Shown here piece after piece: positions 26,451 through 35,300 of a DNA stretch of 64,000 bases; the stretch's first letter is position 1, and every line of letters begins with the position of its first letter. Origin of the DNA: Bacillota bacterium (lineage in GTDB: Bacteria; Bacillota; Clostridia; Tissierellales; Tissierellaceae). The translations under genes and the position numbers were made by a program. The notes beneath the pieces are model-generated. The model worked only from the letters and a program-made list of their open reading frames with translations, did not search any database and had not been told where the DNA came from. The stretch is from assembly GCA_023388495.1 (NCBI GenBank), contig JAEWGC010000013.1, forward strand, positions 71,828-135,827, written 5' to 3'.

Positions 26451-27647
26451 ATGAAAATTCTTGTAATTAACTGTGGAAGTTCTTCACTGAAATATCAACT
26501 TATAGATATGAATGGAGAAGAGGTATTATGTAAAGGACTTGTAGAGAGAATAGGAATCGAAGGTTCTAAAATAAAGCACGATACTACAGGAAAAGAAAGA
26601 GTAATAATTGAAGAGCCTATGGCTGATCATAAAGTTGCTTTAGGTTTAGTGCTTAATGCATTAATTGATGAAAATCATGGTGCAATAAAATCTATGGATG
26701 AAATAGGAGCAGTAGGACATAGAGTTGTACATGGTGGAGAAACATTTGCTTCATCTGTTATAATTGACGATGAGGTTATGAAGGTTCTTGATGAGTGTAT
26801 AGAATTAGCACCTTTACATAATCCACCAAATATTATTGGAATAGAAGCTTGTAAAGAATTAATGCCTAACACACCAATGGTTGCAGTATTCGACACTGCA
26901 TTCCACCAAACAATGGAAGCAGATAATTATATATATCCTATACCTTATGAATTCTATGAGAAATATAAAATTAGAAGATATGGTTTCCATGGAACTTCTC
27001 ATAAATATGTATCCTTAAGAGCTGCTGAGATATTAGGCAAAGATATTAAGGATTTAAATATAGTTACTTGTCACTTAGGAAATGGTTCTAGTGTTTGTGC
27101 AGTACAAGGCGGAAAATCTATGGATACAAGTATGGGCTTTACTCCATTAGAGGGTTTAGCAATGGGAACTAGATCAGGAGATATAGACCCAGCTATAATT
27201 CCATTTATAATGGGTAAAGAGAATATGACTTTTGATCAAGTAAATGATTTATTAAATAAAAAGTCAGGTGTATTAGGAATTTCTGGAATCAGCAGTGACT
27301 TTAGAGATTTAGAAATAGCTGCAAACGAAGGTAATGAAAGAGCAAAACTTGCTTTAGATGTATTTGTTAATAGAGTTAAGAAATACGTAGGAGCTTATGT
27401 AGCTACTATGTGTAGCATAGATGCTTTAGTATTTACAGCAGGTATCGGTGAAAACTCAGGATATATTAGAGAGAAAGTTTGTGAAGGATTAGAATGTTTA
27501 GGTATTAAAATTGATCCTGAACTAAACAATGTAAGAGGCGAGGAAGCTCAACTTAATAAAGATTTAACTTCCGCATCTATACTTGTTATCCCAACAAATG
27601 AAGAATTAATGATAGCTAGAGATACATTAGAATTAGTATCAAAATAA
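26451..27647 (+). CDS. ackA: Acetate kinase
   Basis: It converts acetyl phosphate and ADP to acetate and ATP, a main fermentative ATP source in anaerobes. It has 398 residues with the ASKHA features NCGSSSLKYQLID, VFDTAFHQTM, YGFHGTSHKYV, THLGNGSS-type CHLGNGSSVCAVQGG and VFTAGIGENSGYIRE. No pta gene is adjacent. It has the cleanest, strongest context near here, with GGAGGA and a good promoter, consistent with high expression. Confidence 0.98.
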   Translation: MKILVINCGSSSLKYQLIDMNGEEVLCKGLVERIGIEGSKIKHDTTGKERVIIEEPMADHKVALGLVLNALIDENHGAIKSMDEIGAVGHRVVHGGETFASSVIIDDEVMKVLDECIELAPLHNPPNIIGIEACKELMPNTPMVAVFDTAFHQTMEADNYIYPIPYEFYEKYKIRRYGFHGTSHKYVSLRAAEILGKDIKDLNIVTCHLGNGSSVCAVQGGKSMDTSMGFTPLEGLAMGTRSGDIDPAIIPFIMGKENMTFDQVNDLLNKKSGVLGISGISSDFRDLEIAANEGNERAKLALDVFVNRVKKYVGAYVATMCSIDALVFTAGIGENSGYIREKVCEGLECLGIKIDPELNNVRGEEAQLNKDLTSASILVIPTNEELMIARDTLELVSK

Positions 27648-27655
27648 TATTATTC

Positions 27656-27684
27656 TTGACAAATTGATGCCTCCTTTATATAAT
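27656..27684 (+). promoter_or_regulatory. Consensus sigma-A promoter for the YceD-rpmF unit
   Basis: TTGACA (27656-27661), exactly 17 bases, then TATAAT (27679-27684): both hexamers match consensus completely. The likely start near 27691 leaves about 23 bases to the ATG. Confidence 0.85.
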
Positions 27685-27713
27685 TATCTTTGTTAGTCTA
27701 AGAGGTGAAAAAT

Positions 27714-28232
27714 ATGATAATTGATTTATCAAGTTTTCTTGATGGAACCAATGATCTTTTACATTTTGAAGGAGAACTAGAAATAGATAGTTTAGATTTA
27801 AGTGGAAGAGACATTGTAATAGTTGGACCTATAGAATATAAGGGTGAAATATTTAAAATAGACGGAGAAAAGGCTATAAATATTAGGATATCTTATGCAT
27901 ATAGTGAGATATGCCATAGATGCCTAAATCCTACCACTAACCAAGTAAAAACTATTTTGTCTGGAAAACTTGTAAAAGGGAAGGAAGAAGTTGATGGTGA
28001 ATATGAAGGCTATGATGAGATGTTCTACTATGAAAATGATATATTAGACATTAAAGAATATATTCTAAATCAAGTAGTTCTGTCCTTGCCTATGAAATCC
28101 CTATGTAATTCTAATTGCAAAGGGTTATGTTCTATATGTGGAACAGATTTAAATAATACAAGTTGTAATTGTATTCAAGAAAAGATTGATCCAAGATTTG
28201 AAAAACTAAAGAATTTTTTTCCGAAGAATTAA
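27714..28232 (+). CDS. YceD/DUF177 family protein
   Basis: It is a 172-residue DUF177 (YceD, B. subtilis YlbN) protein, the usual partner of rpmF. In other bacteria and plants the family is linked to 23S rRNA accumulation. Cysteines occur as CHRC at about residues 66-69 and as a C-terminal cluster CKGLCSICG plus CNC, which probably binds metal. ATG 27714 fits the AGAGGTG site; the longer frame begins at a GTG within that site. It ends 13 bases before rpmF. Confidence 0.9.
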   Translation: MIIDLSSFLDGTNDLLHFEGELEIDSLDLSGRDIVIVGPIEYKGEIFKIDGEKAINIRISYAYSEICHRCLNPTTNQVKTILSGKLVKGKEEVDGEYEGYDEMFYYENDILDIKEYILNQVVLSLPMKSLCNSNCKGLCSICGTDLNNTSCNCIQEKIDPRFEKLKNFFPKN

Positions 28233-28245
28233 GGAGGTGTTTTAA

Positions 28246-28425
28246 ATGGCAGTACCAAAACGAAAAACTTCTAAAGCTAGAAGGGACAAGAGAAGAGCTT
28301 CTTCTTATAGACTAAACAAAGCTACAGTTGTTGAGTGTCCACAATGTCATGAGCCAAAACTACCACATAGAGTTTGTAGATCATGTGGATATTACAAAAA
28401 CAGAGAAGTTATTGCAGTAGAATAA
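28246..28425 (+). CDS. rpmF: 50S ribosomal protein L32
   Basis: The 59-residue product reads MAVPKRKTSKARRDKRR at its start, the L32 signature. It has a four-cysteine zinc ribbon, CPQC and CRSC. It is followed by a strong terminator. AAGGAGGTG lies seven bases before the ATG. The yceD-rpmF-plsX order is typical of Firmicutes. Confidence 0.96.
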   Translation: MAVPKRKTSKARRDKRRASSYRLNKATVVECPQCHEPKLPHRVCRSCGYYKNREVIAVE

Positions 28426-28427
28426 TG

Positions 28428-28458
28428 AAAAAAGATAGTGGAAATCACTATCTTTTTT
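28428..28458 (+). terminator. Intrinsic terminator after rpmF
   Basis: A 13-bp perfect stem, AAAAAAGATAGTG (28428-28440) with CACTATCTTTTTT (28446-28458) around GAAAT. The right arm supplies the U run. Confidence 0.85.
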
Positions 28459-28468
28459 AGTTTTAATA

Positions 28469-28497
28469 TTGCATTTTATTTTAGTCTAATATATATT
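28469..28497 (+). promoter_or_regulatory. Candidate promoter of plsX-acpP
   Basis: TTGCAT (28469-28474), a 17-base spacer, then TATATT (28492-28497). No convincing FapR operator (TTAGTACC-type dyad) is visible around it. Confidence 0.5.
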
Positions 28498-28539
28498 TAA
28501 TATCAGTAGTCTTAAAATACACGGCATTGGAGGGTAATT

Positions 28540-29538
28540 ATGAAAATTATTATTGATGCTATGGGTGGAGACAATGGACCGATTGAAGTAGTTAAAGGAG
28601 CTATTGATGCTGTACATGAATACGGTGTCAGTATTATATTAGTAGGTAAAGAGGATATAATAGAAAATGAATTAAAAAAATATGATTATCCAAAGGATAA
28701 AGTAGAAATCTTAAATGCTAGTGATATAATAACTAATGAAGATGATCCTGCAATAGCAATAAGAAGAAAGAAGGAATCATCCATGGTTGTAGGCGCAAAG
28801 GCTTTGGCAGATGGAATGGGAGATGGGTTTTTGTCAGCTGGAAGCACAGGGGCCCTACTTGCATCTGGGATTTTTATTGTTAAAAGGATAGAAGGTATTG
28901 ATAGGGCAGCATTATCTGTAGTATATCCTACTACAAAAGGTTTTTCATTACTTTTGGATGCAGGTGCTAATGTAGATTGTAAACCTGAATACCTATATCA
29001 ATTTGCCTTAATGGGATCGGTTTACATGGAAAAGGTTATGGGAGCTGAATCACCAACCATAGGACTTGTAAATATAGGAGTAGAAAAGGGAAAAGGAAAT
29101 CTATTGTCTAAGGAAACATATGAAATTATTGAAAAGTCACATTTGAACTTTAAAGGCAATGTTGAGGCCAGAGATTTACCTAGTGGTGTAGTTGATGTTA
29201 TTATCTCTGATGGTTTTGTAGGCAATGTAATCTTAAAGTTAACTGAAGGCATGGCTATTTCAATTTTTTCAATTTTAAAGAAAGAGTTCACAAGAAACTT
29301 TAGAACAAAACTAGGTGCAATGTTACTTAAACCTGAGTTGAAGAATATAAAAGGTATGATGGATTATAGGGAGCAAGGTGGAGCGCCTTTATTAGGAATA
29401 AGAAAGCCTATAGTAAAAGCTCATGGAAGCTCTGATGCCTTTGCTATTAAAAATGCTATTAATCAATTGAAAAAATTTATTGAGAAAGATGTAATAAAAA
29501 TAATTGAAGATAATATTGATGTACTAGATAATAAATAA
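28540..29538 (+). CDS. plsX: Phosphate acyltransferase PlsX
   Basis: PlsX makes acyl-phosphate from acyl-ACP, starting phospholipid synthesis with PlsY. It has 332 residues with IIIDAMGGDNGPIEVVKGA, SAGSTGALLASG and DGFVGNVILKLTEG. In B. subtilis the gene follows fapR and precedes fabD-fabG; here those genes are absent and acpP follows at once. FakA in this window makes the same acyl-phosphate by a different route. Confidence 0.97.
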   Translation: MKIIIDAMGGDNGPIEVVKGAIDAVHEYGVSIILVGKEDIIENELKKYDYPKDKVEILNASDIITNEDDPAIAIRRKKESSMVVGAKALADGMGDGFLSAGSTGALLASGIFIVKRIEGIDRAALSVVYPTTKGFSLLLDAGANVDCKPEYLYQFALMGSVYMEKVMGAESPTIGLVNIGVEKGKGNLLSKETYEIIEKSHLNFKGNVEARDLPSGVVDVIISDGFVGNVILKLTEGMAISIFSILKKEFTRNFRTKLGAMLLKPELKNIKGMMDYREQGGAPLLGIRKPIVKAHGSSDAFAIKNAINQLKKFIEKDVIKIIEDNIDVLDNK

Positions 29539-29558
29539 TAATTTTGGAGGTAGACGTT

Positions 29559-29792
29559 ATGATTTACAAAAAAATAAAGGCTATAATTGCAACACAATTT
29601 AATATTGACGAGGATGAAATGACAAAGGATACTTCTTTTAAGGATACATTAAATGCAGATTCTCTAGATTTGGTAGAATTAGTAATGGCATTAGAAGATG
29701 AATTTGGACTAGAAGTAGAAGATGAAGATATGGAAAATATAAAAACTGTTGGAGATGCTGTTGAATATATTACAAATGCTCTTGAAGAATAA
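29559..29792 (+). CDS. acpP: Acyl carrier protein
   Basis: The 77-residue, strongly acidic carrier has the phosphopantetheine attachment serine in NADSLDLVELVMALEDEFG. ATG 29559 is used, with GGAGG eight bases upstream; an in-frame TTG at 29544 overlaps the site. The acpP-rnc-smc order is conserved in Firmicutes. Confidence 0.96.
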   Translation: MIYKKIKAIIATQFNIDEDEMTKDTSFKDTLNADSLDLVELVMALEDEFGLEVEDEDMENIKTVGDAVEYITNALEE

Positions 29793-29822
29793 TAATTAAG
29801 GCTAAAATTGGCCTTAATTATT
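29791..29822 (+). terminator. Hairpin at the acpP stop codon (weak terminator or attenuator)
   Basis: AATAATTAAGGC (29791-29802) is the exact complement of GCCTTAATTATT (29811-29822) around eight bases. Only ATTT follows, so termination would be partial. It may raise acpP over rnc. Confidence 0.5.
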
Positions 29823-29846
29823 ATTTGAAAAGTTGGGGGTATTATA

Positions 29847-30569
29847 GTGAAAGAAAATGTTAAAGGAATTAAATGGTTAGCGCCTTTAGAAGAAAATCTA
29901 AACTATAAATTTAAAAATATAAAATTGCTAAAAACTGCACTAACCCATAGTTCTTATGCTAATGAAAATAAAATGAAAGTTACAGATAATAATGAAAGAC
30001 TTGAGTTTTTAGGTGATACTATTATAAATTTAATAGTAAGTCAATACCTATATAAAAAGTATCCAAATTATCCAGAGGGAGAGTTAACTAAAATTAGAGC
30101 AAAGGTAGTTTGTGAGTCTTCTTTAGCATTTGCTGCTAGAAAAATAAATCTAGGAGAATATCTTCTGTTAGGTAAAGGTGAAGAAGCTACTGGAGGAAGA
30201 GACAGAGACTCGATTTTAGCAGATGCTAGTGAAGCACTAGTGGGTGCTATTTATATGGATAGTGACTTTCAAGTAGTAAACAAGCTATTACTTGAAAAAT
30301 TCGAAGCTGATCTAGTATATGCAGTGGCAAAGGGTTCTCTATTTATTGACTACAAAACTGAACTGCAAGAAATTCTTCAAAAAATAACTAGAGCTAAAAT
30401 AGAATATAAAGTTGTTAAAGAAGAGGGGCCAGATCATAATAAAATATTTTATATGGATGTAGTAGTTGATAATAAAGCTGTGGGAACAGGTGCAGGGCGT
30501 AATAAAAAAGAAGCAGAACAAATGGCTGCAAAAGAGGCACTACTTGTAATAGGTGAAAACAATGAGTAA
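29847..30569 (+). CDS. rnc: Ribonuclease III
   Basis: It cleaves double-stranded RNA in rRNA and mRNA maturation. The RNase III signature NNERLEFLGDTIINLIVS carries the catalytic acids. A second acid pair is in DASEALVGAIYMD. The C-terminal dsRNA-binding domain (about residues 165-238) ends GRNKKEAEQMAAKEAL. It has 240 residues. GTG start with GGGGGT upstream. The next gene overlaps its last eight bases. Confidence 0.96.
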   Translation: MKENVKGIKWLAPLEENLNYKFKNIKLLKTALTHSSYANENKMKVTDNNERLEFLGDTIINLIVSQYLYKKYPNYPEGELTKIRAKVVCESSLAFAARKINLGEYLLLGKGEEATGGRDRDSILADASEALVGAIYMDSDFQVVNKLLLEKFEADLVYAVAKGSLFIDYKTELQEILQKITRAKIEYKVVKEEGPDHNKIFYMDVVVDNKAVGTGAGRNKKEAEQMAAKEALLVIGENNE

Positions 30570-31647
30570 ACATTATATAATTCCAATATTTGTACCACAC
30601 TATGGCTGTCCACATGACTGTGTTTTTTGTAATCAAAAAAAGATTACCGGATTATCAACGGATGTAACTTCTATGGATGTAGAAAATATTATAGAAGACC
30701 ACTTGACTACTTTTAAGTCAGGAGCAACCGTAGAGGTTGCATTTTATGGTGGAAGCTTTACTGCTATAGATATAGATGTTCAAAAGAAATTATTATCTAT
30801 CCCCTATGAATATAAGAAAAAAGGGAAAATAGATGGTATAAGACTTTCTACTAGGCCAGATTGCATAGACGAAAAAATCTTGAAAAACCTAAAGGATTAT
30901 TTAGTAGATACAATAGAATTAGGTGTCCAATCCTTAGATGATTCTGTATTATATAAAAGTGGAAGAGGACATACAACTCTCGATGTATATAAAGCAGTGA
31001 ATCTAATAAAGGAGTTTGGATTTAATCTTGGATTGCAGATGATGGTAGGTCTTCCAGGAGATACTTCTGAAAAAGTAATATATACCTGTAAGGAGTTTAT
31101 TAAATTATCTCCTTATTGTGTAAGAATATATCCAACATTGATAATAAAAGATACGTATTTAGAAAAATTATTTTTAGATGAAGAATATTCTCCAATAACC
31201 TTTGAAGATGCAGTAGATATATGTTCCACACTTCTTATGTTATTTAATATAAATAATATTGATGTTATTAGAATTGGCTTGCAGCCCACTGAAAATATAC
31301 AATTAGGAAAGGATGTTGTTGCAGGGCCTTTCCATCCTGCTTTTAGGCAAATGGTAGAGTCAAATATATTTAGATTACTATTTAGATATTATTTTGATTC
31401 TAAGGAAATTGACATCCATAACAAAGAATTGATTATAGAATCTAATAGCAAAAATATATCTGCCATAGCAGGACAAAAGTCAAGCAATATAAATTATTTT
31501 ACTAAAGAATATAATTTACGGAAGATAAAGCTATATACAGGAGAATTAGATCTTGATCATATTAATATTACAATTGATGTATTTTATGATAAAATAAATA
31601 TGAAATTGTTAATGGAGTCCTATTTAAAGGCTAACTCAATAATTTAG
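30562..31647 (+). CDS. Elp3-like radical SAM protein without acetyltransferase domain
   Basis: It is a 361-residue radical SAM protein. The cluster motif CX3CX2C is in HYGCPHDCVFCNQKKITG, followed by FYGGSFTAID, the RLSTRPDCID box and ELGVQSLDDSVL. These are features of the Elp3/coproporphyrinogen-oxidase-like group. No GNAT domain follows, so it is not a complete Elp3. The reaction is unknown; tRNA or small-molecule modification is possible. Clostridia commonly carry this gene between rnc and smc, whereas B. subtilis does not. The ATG overlaps the end of rnc. Confidence 0.85.
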   Translation: MSKHYIIPIFVPHYGCPHDCVFCNQKKITGLSTDVTSMDVENIIEDHLTTFKSGATVEVAFYGGSFTAIDIDVQKKLLSIPYEYKKKGKIDGIRLSTRPDCIDEKILKNLKDYLVDTIELGVQSLDDSVLYKSGRGHTTLDVYKAVNLIKEFGFNLGLQMMVGLPGDTSEKVIYTCKEFIKLSPYCVRIYPTLIIKDTYLEKLFLDEEYSPITFEDAVDICSTLLMLFNINNIDVIRIGLQPTENIQLGKDVVAGPFHPAFRQMVESNIFRLLFRYYFDSKEIDIHNKELIIESNSKNISAIAGQKSSNINYFTKEYNLRKIKLYTGELDLDHINITIDVFYDKINMKLLMESYLKANSII

Positions 31648-31653
31648 ATTAAT

Positions 31654-31688
31654 ATTAAAGGTTTCCGCTGGCCTAGGAAACCTTTAAT
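31654..31688 (+). promoter_or_regulatory. 13-bp intercistronic hairpin before smc
   Basis: ATTAAAGGTTTCC (31654-31666) pairs perfectly with GGAAACCTTTAAT (31676-31688) around a nine-base loop. It is followed by CATAGGAAG rather than a U tract. It is a structured spacer, possible RNase processing site or weak attenuator. Confidence 0.6.
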
Positions 31689-31710
31689 CATAGGAAGAGG
31701 TGTATGTGGG

Positions 31711-34700
31711 TTGCAATTGAAGAAAGTAGAAATACAAGGATTTAAATCCTTTGCCGATAAAACAGAAATTGAAATTAAGAATGGAATTACAGCTATCGTA
31801 GGACCAAATGGTAGCGGTAAAAGTAATATTTCTGATGCCATAAGATGGGTTCTAGGGGAGCAAAGCGTAAAAAATCTTAGGGGAAGCAAAATGGAAGATA
31901 TAATCTTTGCTGGAACAAGTAAGAGAAAGGCATTAGGTTATTCTGAGGTTACTATTACCTTTGATAATAAAAATGGTGAAATACCTATTGATTACAATGA
32001 AGTAGCAGTTACGAGAAGAATGTTTAGATCTGGTGAATCAGAATACTATATAAATAAAAACTCCTGTAGATTAAAAGATATTCGTGAGTTGTTTATGGAT
32101 ACAGGAGTAGGTAAGGATGGATATTCCATTATTGGACAAGGTCGTATAGAAGAAATACTAAGTAACAGACCTGAGGATAGAAGAAGTATATTTGAAGAAG
32201 CAGCAGGAATAGTAAAATATAAATCAAAAAAAGAAGAGGCAGAAAGAAAGCTAGAAAAAACAGAGGCTAATATAATAAGAATAAAGGATTTAGTGTTTGA
32301 ACTATCTAACCAATTGGAAGTGTTAGAGACCCAATCCTATAAAGCTAATTGTTTTACTCAGCTTTATAATAGACTAAAAGAGTTAGAGATTAATTTATTT
32401 ATAAAAGATATAAGAAAGATAAATATTCAAAGAGAAGAAATAGATAAGGAAAATCATATTTTAGAAGAAGAACTTTCTAAGAAAATAAATGAAAGACAAA
32501 AAATTGAAGATAAATTTAATATACTTAAAGAAACTATTGAAGATTTGGAAGCAAAAATTGAAGAATGTAGAAATAAAAATCTAGAAGTTATAAATGAATT
32601 GGATAAGAATCAAAATCAACTTGCAATAATCGAGGAAAAAAATAGGTTTAATAATAAGGATTTAGATAGATTGATAGGAGAAAAGGCTAATCTAAATATT
32701 AGACTTAAAGATATAGAGATAATAAATACAGAATTAATAAATGAAATAGAGAAAACTCAAAAAGAATATAATAATTTACTTATAGAATATAATGAAAAAA
32801 CATTGGAGTTAGAGAAGGAACTTGAAATATTACAAGAGAAGGAAAAATATATTGAATCAGAAAAAAACAATATAATTAAAATTTATAACAACTCTTCTGA
32901 TAAAAGATCAGAATTAAATAGCATTATTTCATTTAATGAAAATATCGAAAAAAGAATATCTCAATTAAACAAAGAAATTAACAATATGGAAATTGAGAAG
33001 AAAGTAAATATAGATAAACACAATGAATTAACTAATATGGAAGATGGATTTAAAGTAAATCTACTGGATTTAAAAAACAAGCTAGAAGAAACAAAAAAGT
33101 TAGAGCTAGATAGCATTAATTCTTTAGATTCAATTACAAAGAAAATAAATATTAATAATATGGAAATACAATCCAAGACATCTAGCTTGAAGTTACTTAG
33201 AAATATGGAAGATGATTATGAGGGGTATTATAAAGGGGTTAAATCCCTTTTAAAAGCTGCTAAAAATGAGACTGGACTTCAGAAAGGTCTTATGGGAGTT
33301 GTAGCAGAGCTTATAAATGTAGATGAAAAGTTTGAAAGAGCAATAGATATTAGCTTAGGTTCAAATGCCCAAAATATAGTTACTGAGACAGAAGAGGATG
33401 CAAAGAAAATAATAGAATATTTAAAGCATAATAGACTTGGAAGAGTAACCTTCCTGCCGCTTAATATCATTAAAGGAAATACCTTGGATATAAATCCTCA
33501 AGATAGAAATAATTTTAAAATACATGGTCTAGGCTCTGAATTAATTACATTTGATAAGAAATATGAAAACATTTTTAAATTTTTACTTGGTAGAACTATA
33601 ATAATTGAAAATATAGATTATGGTATAAAGCTTGCAAATAAATACAACCATTCCTATAGGATTGTTACACTTGAAGGTGAAGTCCTAAATCCAGGTGGAT
33701 CCATGACTGGAGGAAGTCATGGGGGGAGTAGTATAAGTATTATTAGTAGAAAGGGTAGAATACAGAAATTAATAGAAGAAATAAATGAACTAAAAAAGAT
33801 CCAAGAAGATTTAGAAAAAGAAAGAAATATATTCTTAGATAAGCAAAAGGATACTAAGCTAAAAATAGCTGAATTAGAGGAACTAATTAAGGACACGGAA
33901 TATTCAGTTATAAATGCTAACAACCAAAAAGAAAAATATATGAATGAAGCAACGAGATTGGAAGAAGCCATCAATAAGTATAAAAAAGAAATAGATAGTT
34001 TGAGAAGTGAAATGAATAATTATGAAAATAAAAAAGATGAATTACTGGCTTCATTGTCTCAGCTAGAGGAAGATAGTATAAATCAAAAAGAGAAAATTAG
34101 AAATCTGACATCTGATTACAATGATGAGAAGCTAATCAGAGAAGACAAGGCAAAAATTGTCACAGATATGAAGATCAATTTAAATTTAATTCATAGCAAT
34201 ATAAATAGTTTACAAGAGAAGTTGGCTAAAAACCAATTGGAAATTGAGAATATAAATGAATCCCTTGCTGAAAAGGAAAAACTAATATTATCTAATAAAG
34301 ATAATATAGAAGATATAATTAATAATAAGGCAATGCTAGATGAAACAATAAAAACTTTAAAGATTATGGAAGCAAAGATGAAGGAAGAGTTAGGTGGCCT
34401 AATAGATAATAAAAACAAGTTTATGGAAAGCTTTTATTCTGAGCAGGATAGATTAAAGGAAATTAATAAAGGAATAGCAGATATTGAGAAAGCTATTAAC
34501 TCCAATGAAGTTAAATTAGCTAAAATTTCTGTTCAACTTGAAAACTATCATAAGAAATTATCTGATGACTATGAATTGAGCTATGAGGAATCTTTAAGCT
34601 ATGAAACAGAAATAAAAAATACTCAAGAAGCCATAGTTGAAGCAAGAAGGTTAAAAGTAGAGATAAAGGAACTAGGAACTGTAAATCTAAGCTCAATAGA

Positions 34701-35289
34701 AGAACATAAGAATCTAAAGGAAAGATTAGATTTCATTTTAAATCAACAAAAAGATTTAATTAATGCAAAAGAAAATTTAAGAGAAGTAATTAAAGATATA
34801 GAGGTTAAGATGAAGAATCAATTCCTTACAAATTTCAAAGAAATAAATACCAATTTTCAGGAAATTTTTAAGATTTTATTCAATGGAGGACAAGCCGAAT
34901 TAATCATAGAAGATAATGAGGATGTTTTAAATTCTGGGATTGAAATTAAGGCACAACCACCAGGGAAAAAGCTTCAGAGCTTGACTCTATTATCTGGGGG
35001 AGAAAAGTCTTTAACAGCAGTAGCCTTATTATTTGCTATATTAAAATTGAAGCCTTCTCCATTCTGTATCCTAGATGAGATAGATGCTGCTCTTGATGAA
35101 GCTAATATTAGTAGGTATACTGGTTATTTAAAAACTTTCTGTGAAGATACTCAGTTTGTTCTTATTACTCATAGAAAAACTACTATGGAGATTGCAGATG
35201 TTTTATATGGAGTAGCTATGGAAGAGGAAGGAATATCCAAACTAATATCGGTTAAACTAAAAGATAATATAGATGAAATAGCAAGTTAG
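31711..35289 (+). CDS. smc: Chromosome segregation protein SMC
   Basis: It is a 1192-residue SMC ATPase that, with ScpAB, folds and separates chromosomes. The N-terminal head has Walker A GPNGSGKSNISDAIRW. Coiled coils flank the hinge (about residues 500-680), which contains GGSMTGGSHGGS. The C-terminal head has the ABC signature LLSGGEKSLTAVALLF and Walker B FCILDEIDAALDEAN. The TTG start gives the family N terminus QLKKVEIQGFKSFADK, and GGAAGAGGTG is correctly placed. It is followed by ftsY after 11 bases. Confidence 0.97.
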   Translation: MQLKKVEIQGFKSFADKTEIEIKNGITAIVGPNGSGKSNISDAIRWVLGEQSVKNLRGSKMEDIIFAGTSKRKALGYSEVTITFDNKNGEIPIDYNEVAVTRRMFRSGESEYYINKNSCRLKDIRELFMDTGVGKDGYSIIGQGRIEEILSNRPEDRRSIFEEAAGIVKYKSKKEEAERKLEKTEANIIRIKDLVFELSNQLEVLETQSYKANCFTQLYNRLKELEINLFIKDIRKINIQREEIDKENHILEEELSKKINERQKIEDKFNILKETIEDLEAKIEECRNKNLEVINELDKNQNQLAIIEEKNRFNNKDLDRLIGEKANLNIRLKDIEIINTELINEIEKTQKEYNNLLIEYNEKTLELEKELEILQEKEKYIESEKNNIIKIYNNSSDKRSELNSIISFNENIEKRISQLNKEINNMEIEKKVNIDKHNELTNMEDGFKVNLLDLKNKLEETKKLELDSINSLDSITKKININNMEIQSKTSSLKLLRNMEDDYEGYYKGVKSLLKAAKNETGLQKGLMGVVAELINVDEKFERAIDISLGSNAQNIVTETEEDAKKIIEYLKHNRLGRVTFLPLNIIKGNTLDINPQDRNNFKIHGLGSELITFDKKYENIFKFLLGRTIIIENIDYGIKLANKYNHSYRIVTLEGEVLNPGGSMTGGSHGGSSISIISRKGRIQKLIEEINELKKIQEDLEKERNIFLDKQKDTKLKIAELEELIKDTEYSVINANNQKEKYMNEATRLEEAINKYKKEIDSLRSEMNNYENKKDELLASLSQLEEDSINQKEKIRNLTSDYNDEKLIREDKAKIVTDMKINLNLIHSNINSLQEKLAKNQLEIENINESLAEKEKLILSNKDNIEDIINNKAMLDETIKTLKIMEAKMKEELGGLIDNKNKFMESFYSEQDRLKEINKGIADIEKAINSNEVKLAKISVQLENYHKKLSDDYELSYEESLSYETEIKNTQEAIVEARRLKVEIKELGTVNLSSIEEHKNLKERLDFILNQQKDLINAKENLREVIKDIEVKMKNQFLTNFKEINTNFQEIFKILFNGGQAELIIEDNEDVLNSGIEIKAQPPGKKLQSLTLLSGGEKSLTAVALLFAILKLKPSPFCILDEIDAALDEANISRYTGYLKTFCEDTQFVLITHRKTTMEIADVLYGVAMEEEGISKLISVKLKDNIDEIAS

Positions 35290-35300
35290 GGGGAGAAAAA

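Noticed and set aside
28475..28515. FapR operator upstream of plsX
   Set aside because: TTAGT at 28481-28485 is present, but the rest of the TTAGTACC-type dyad is not.
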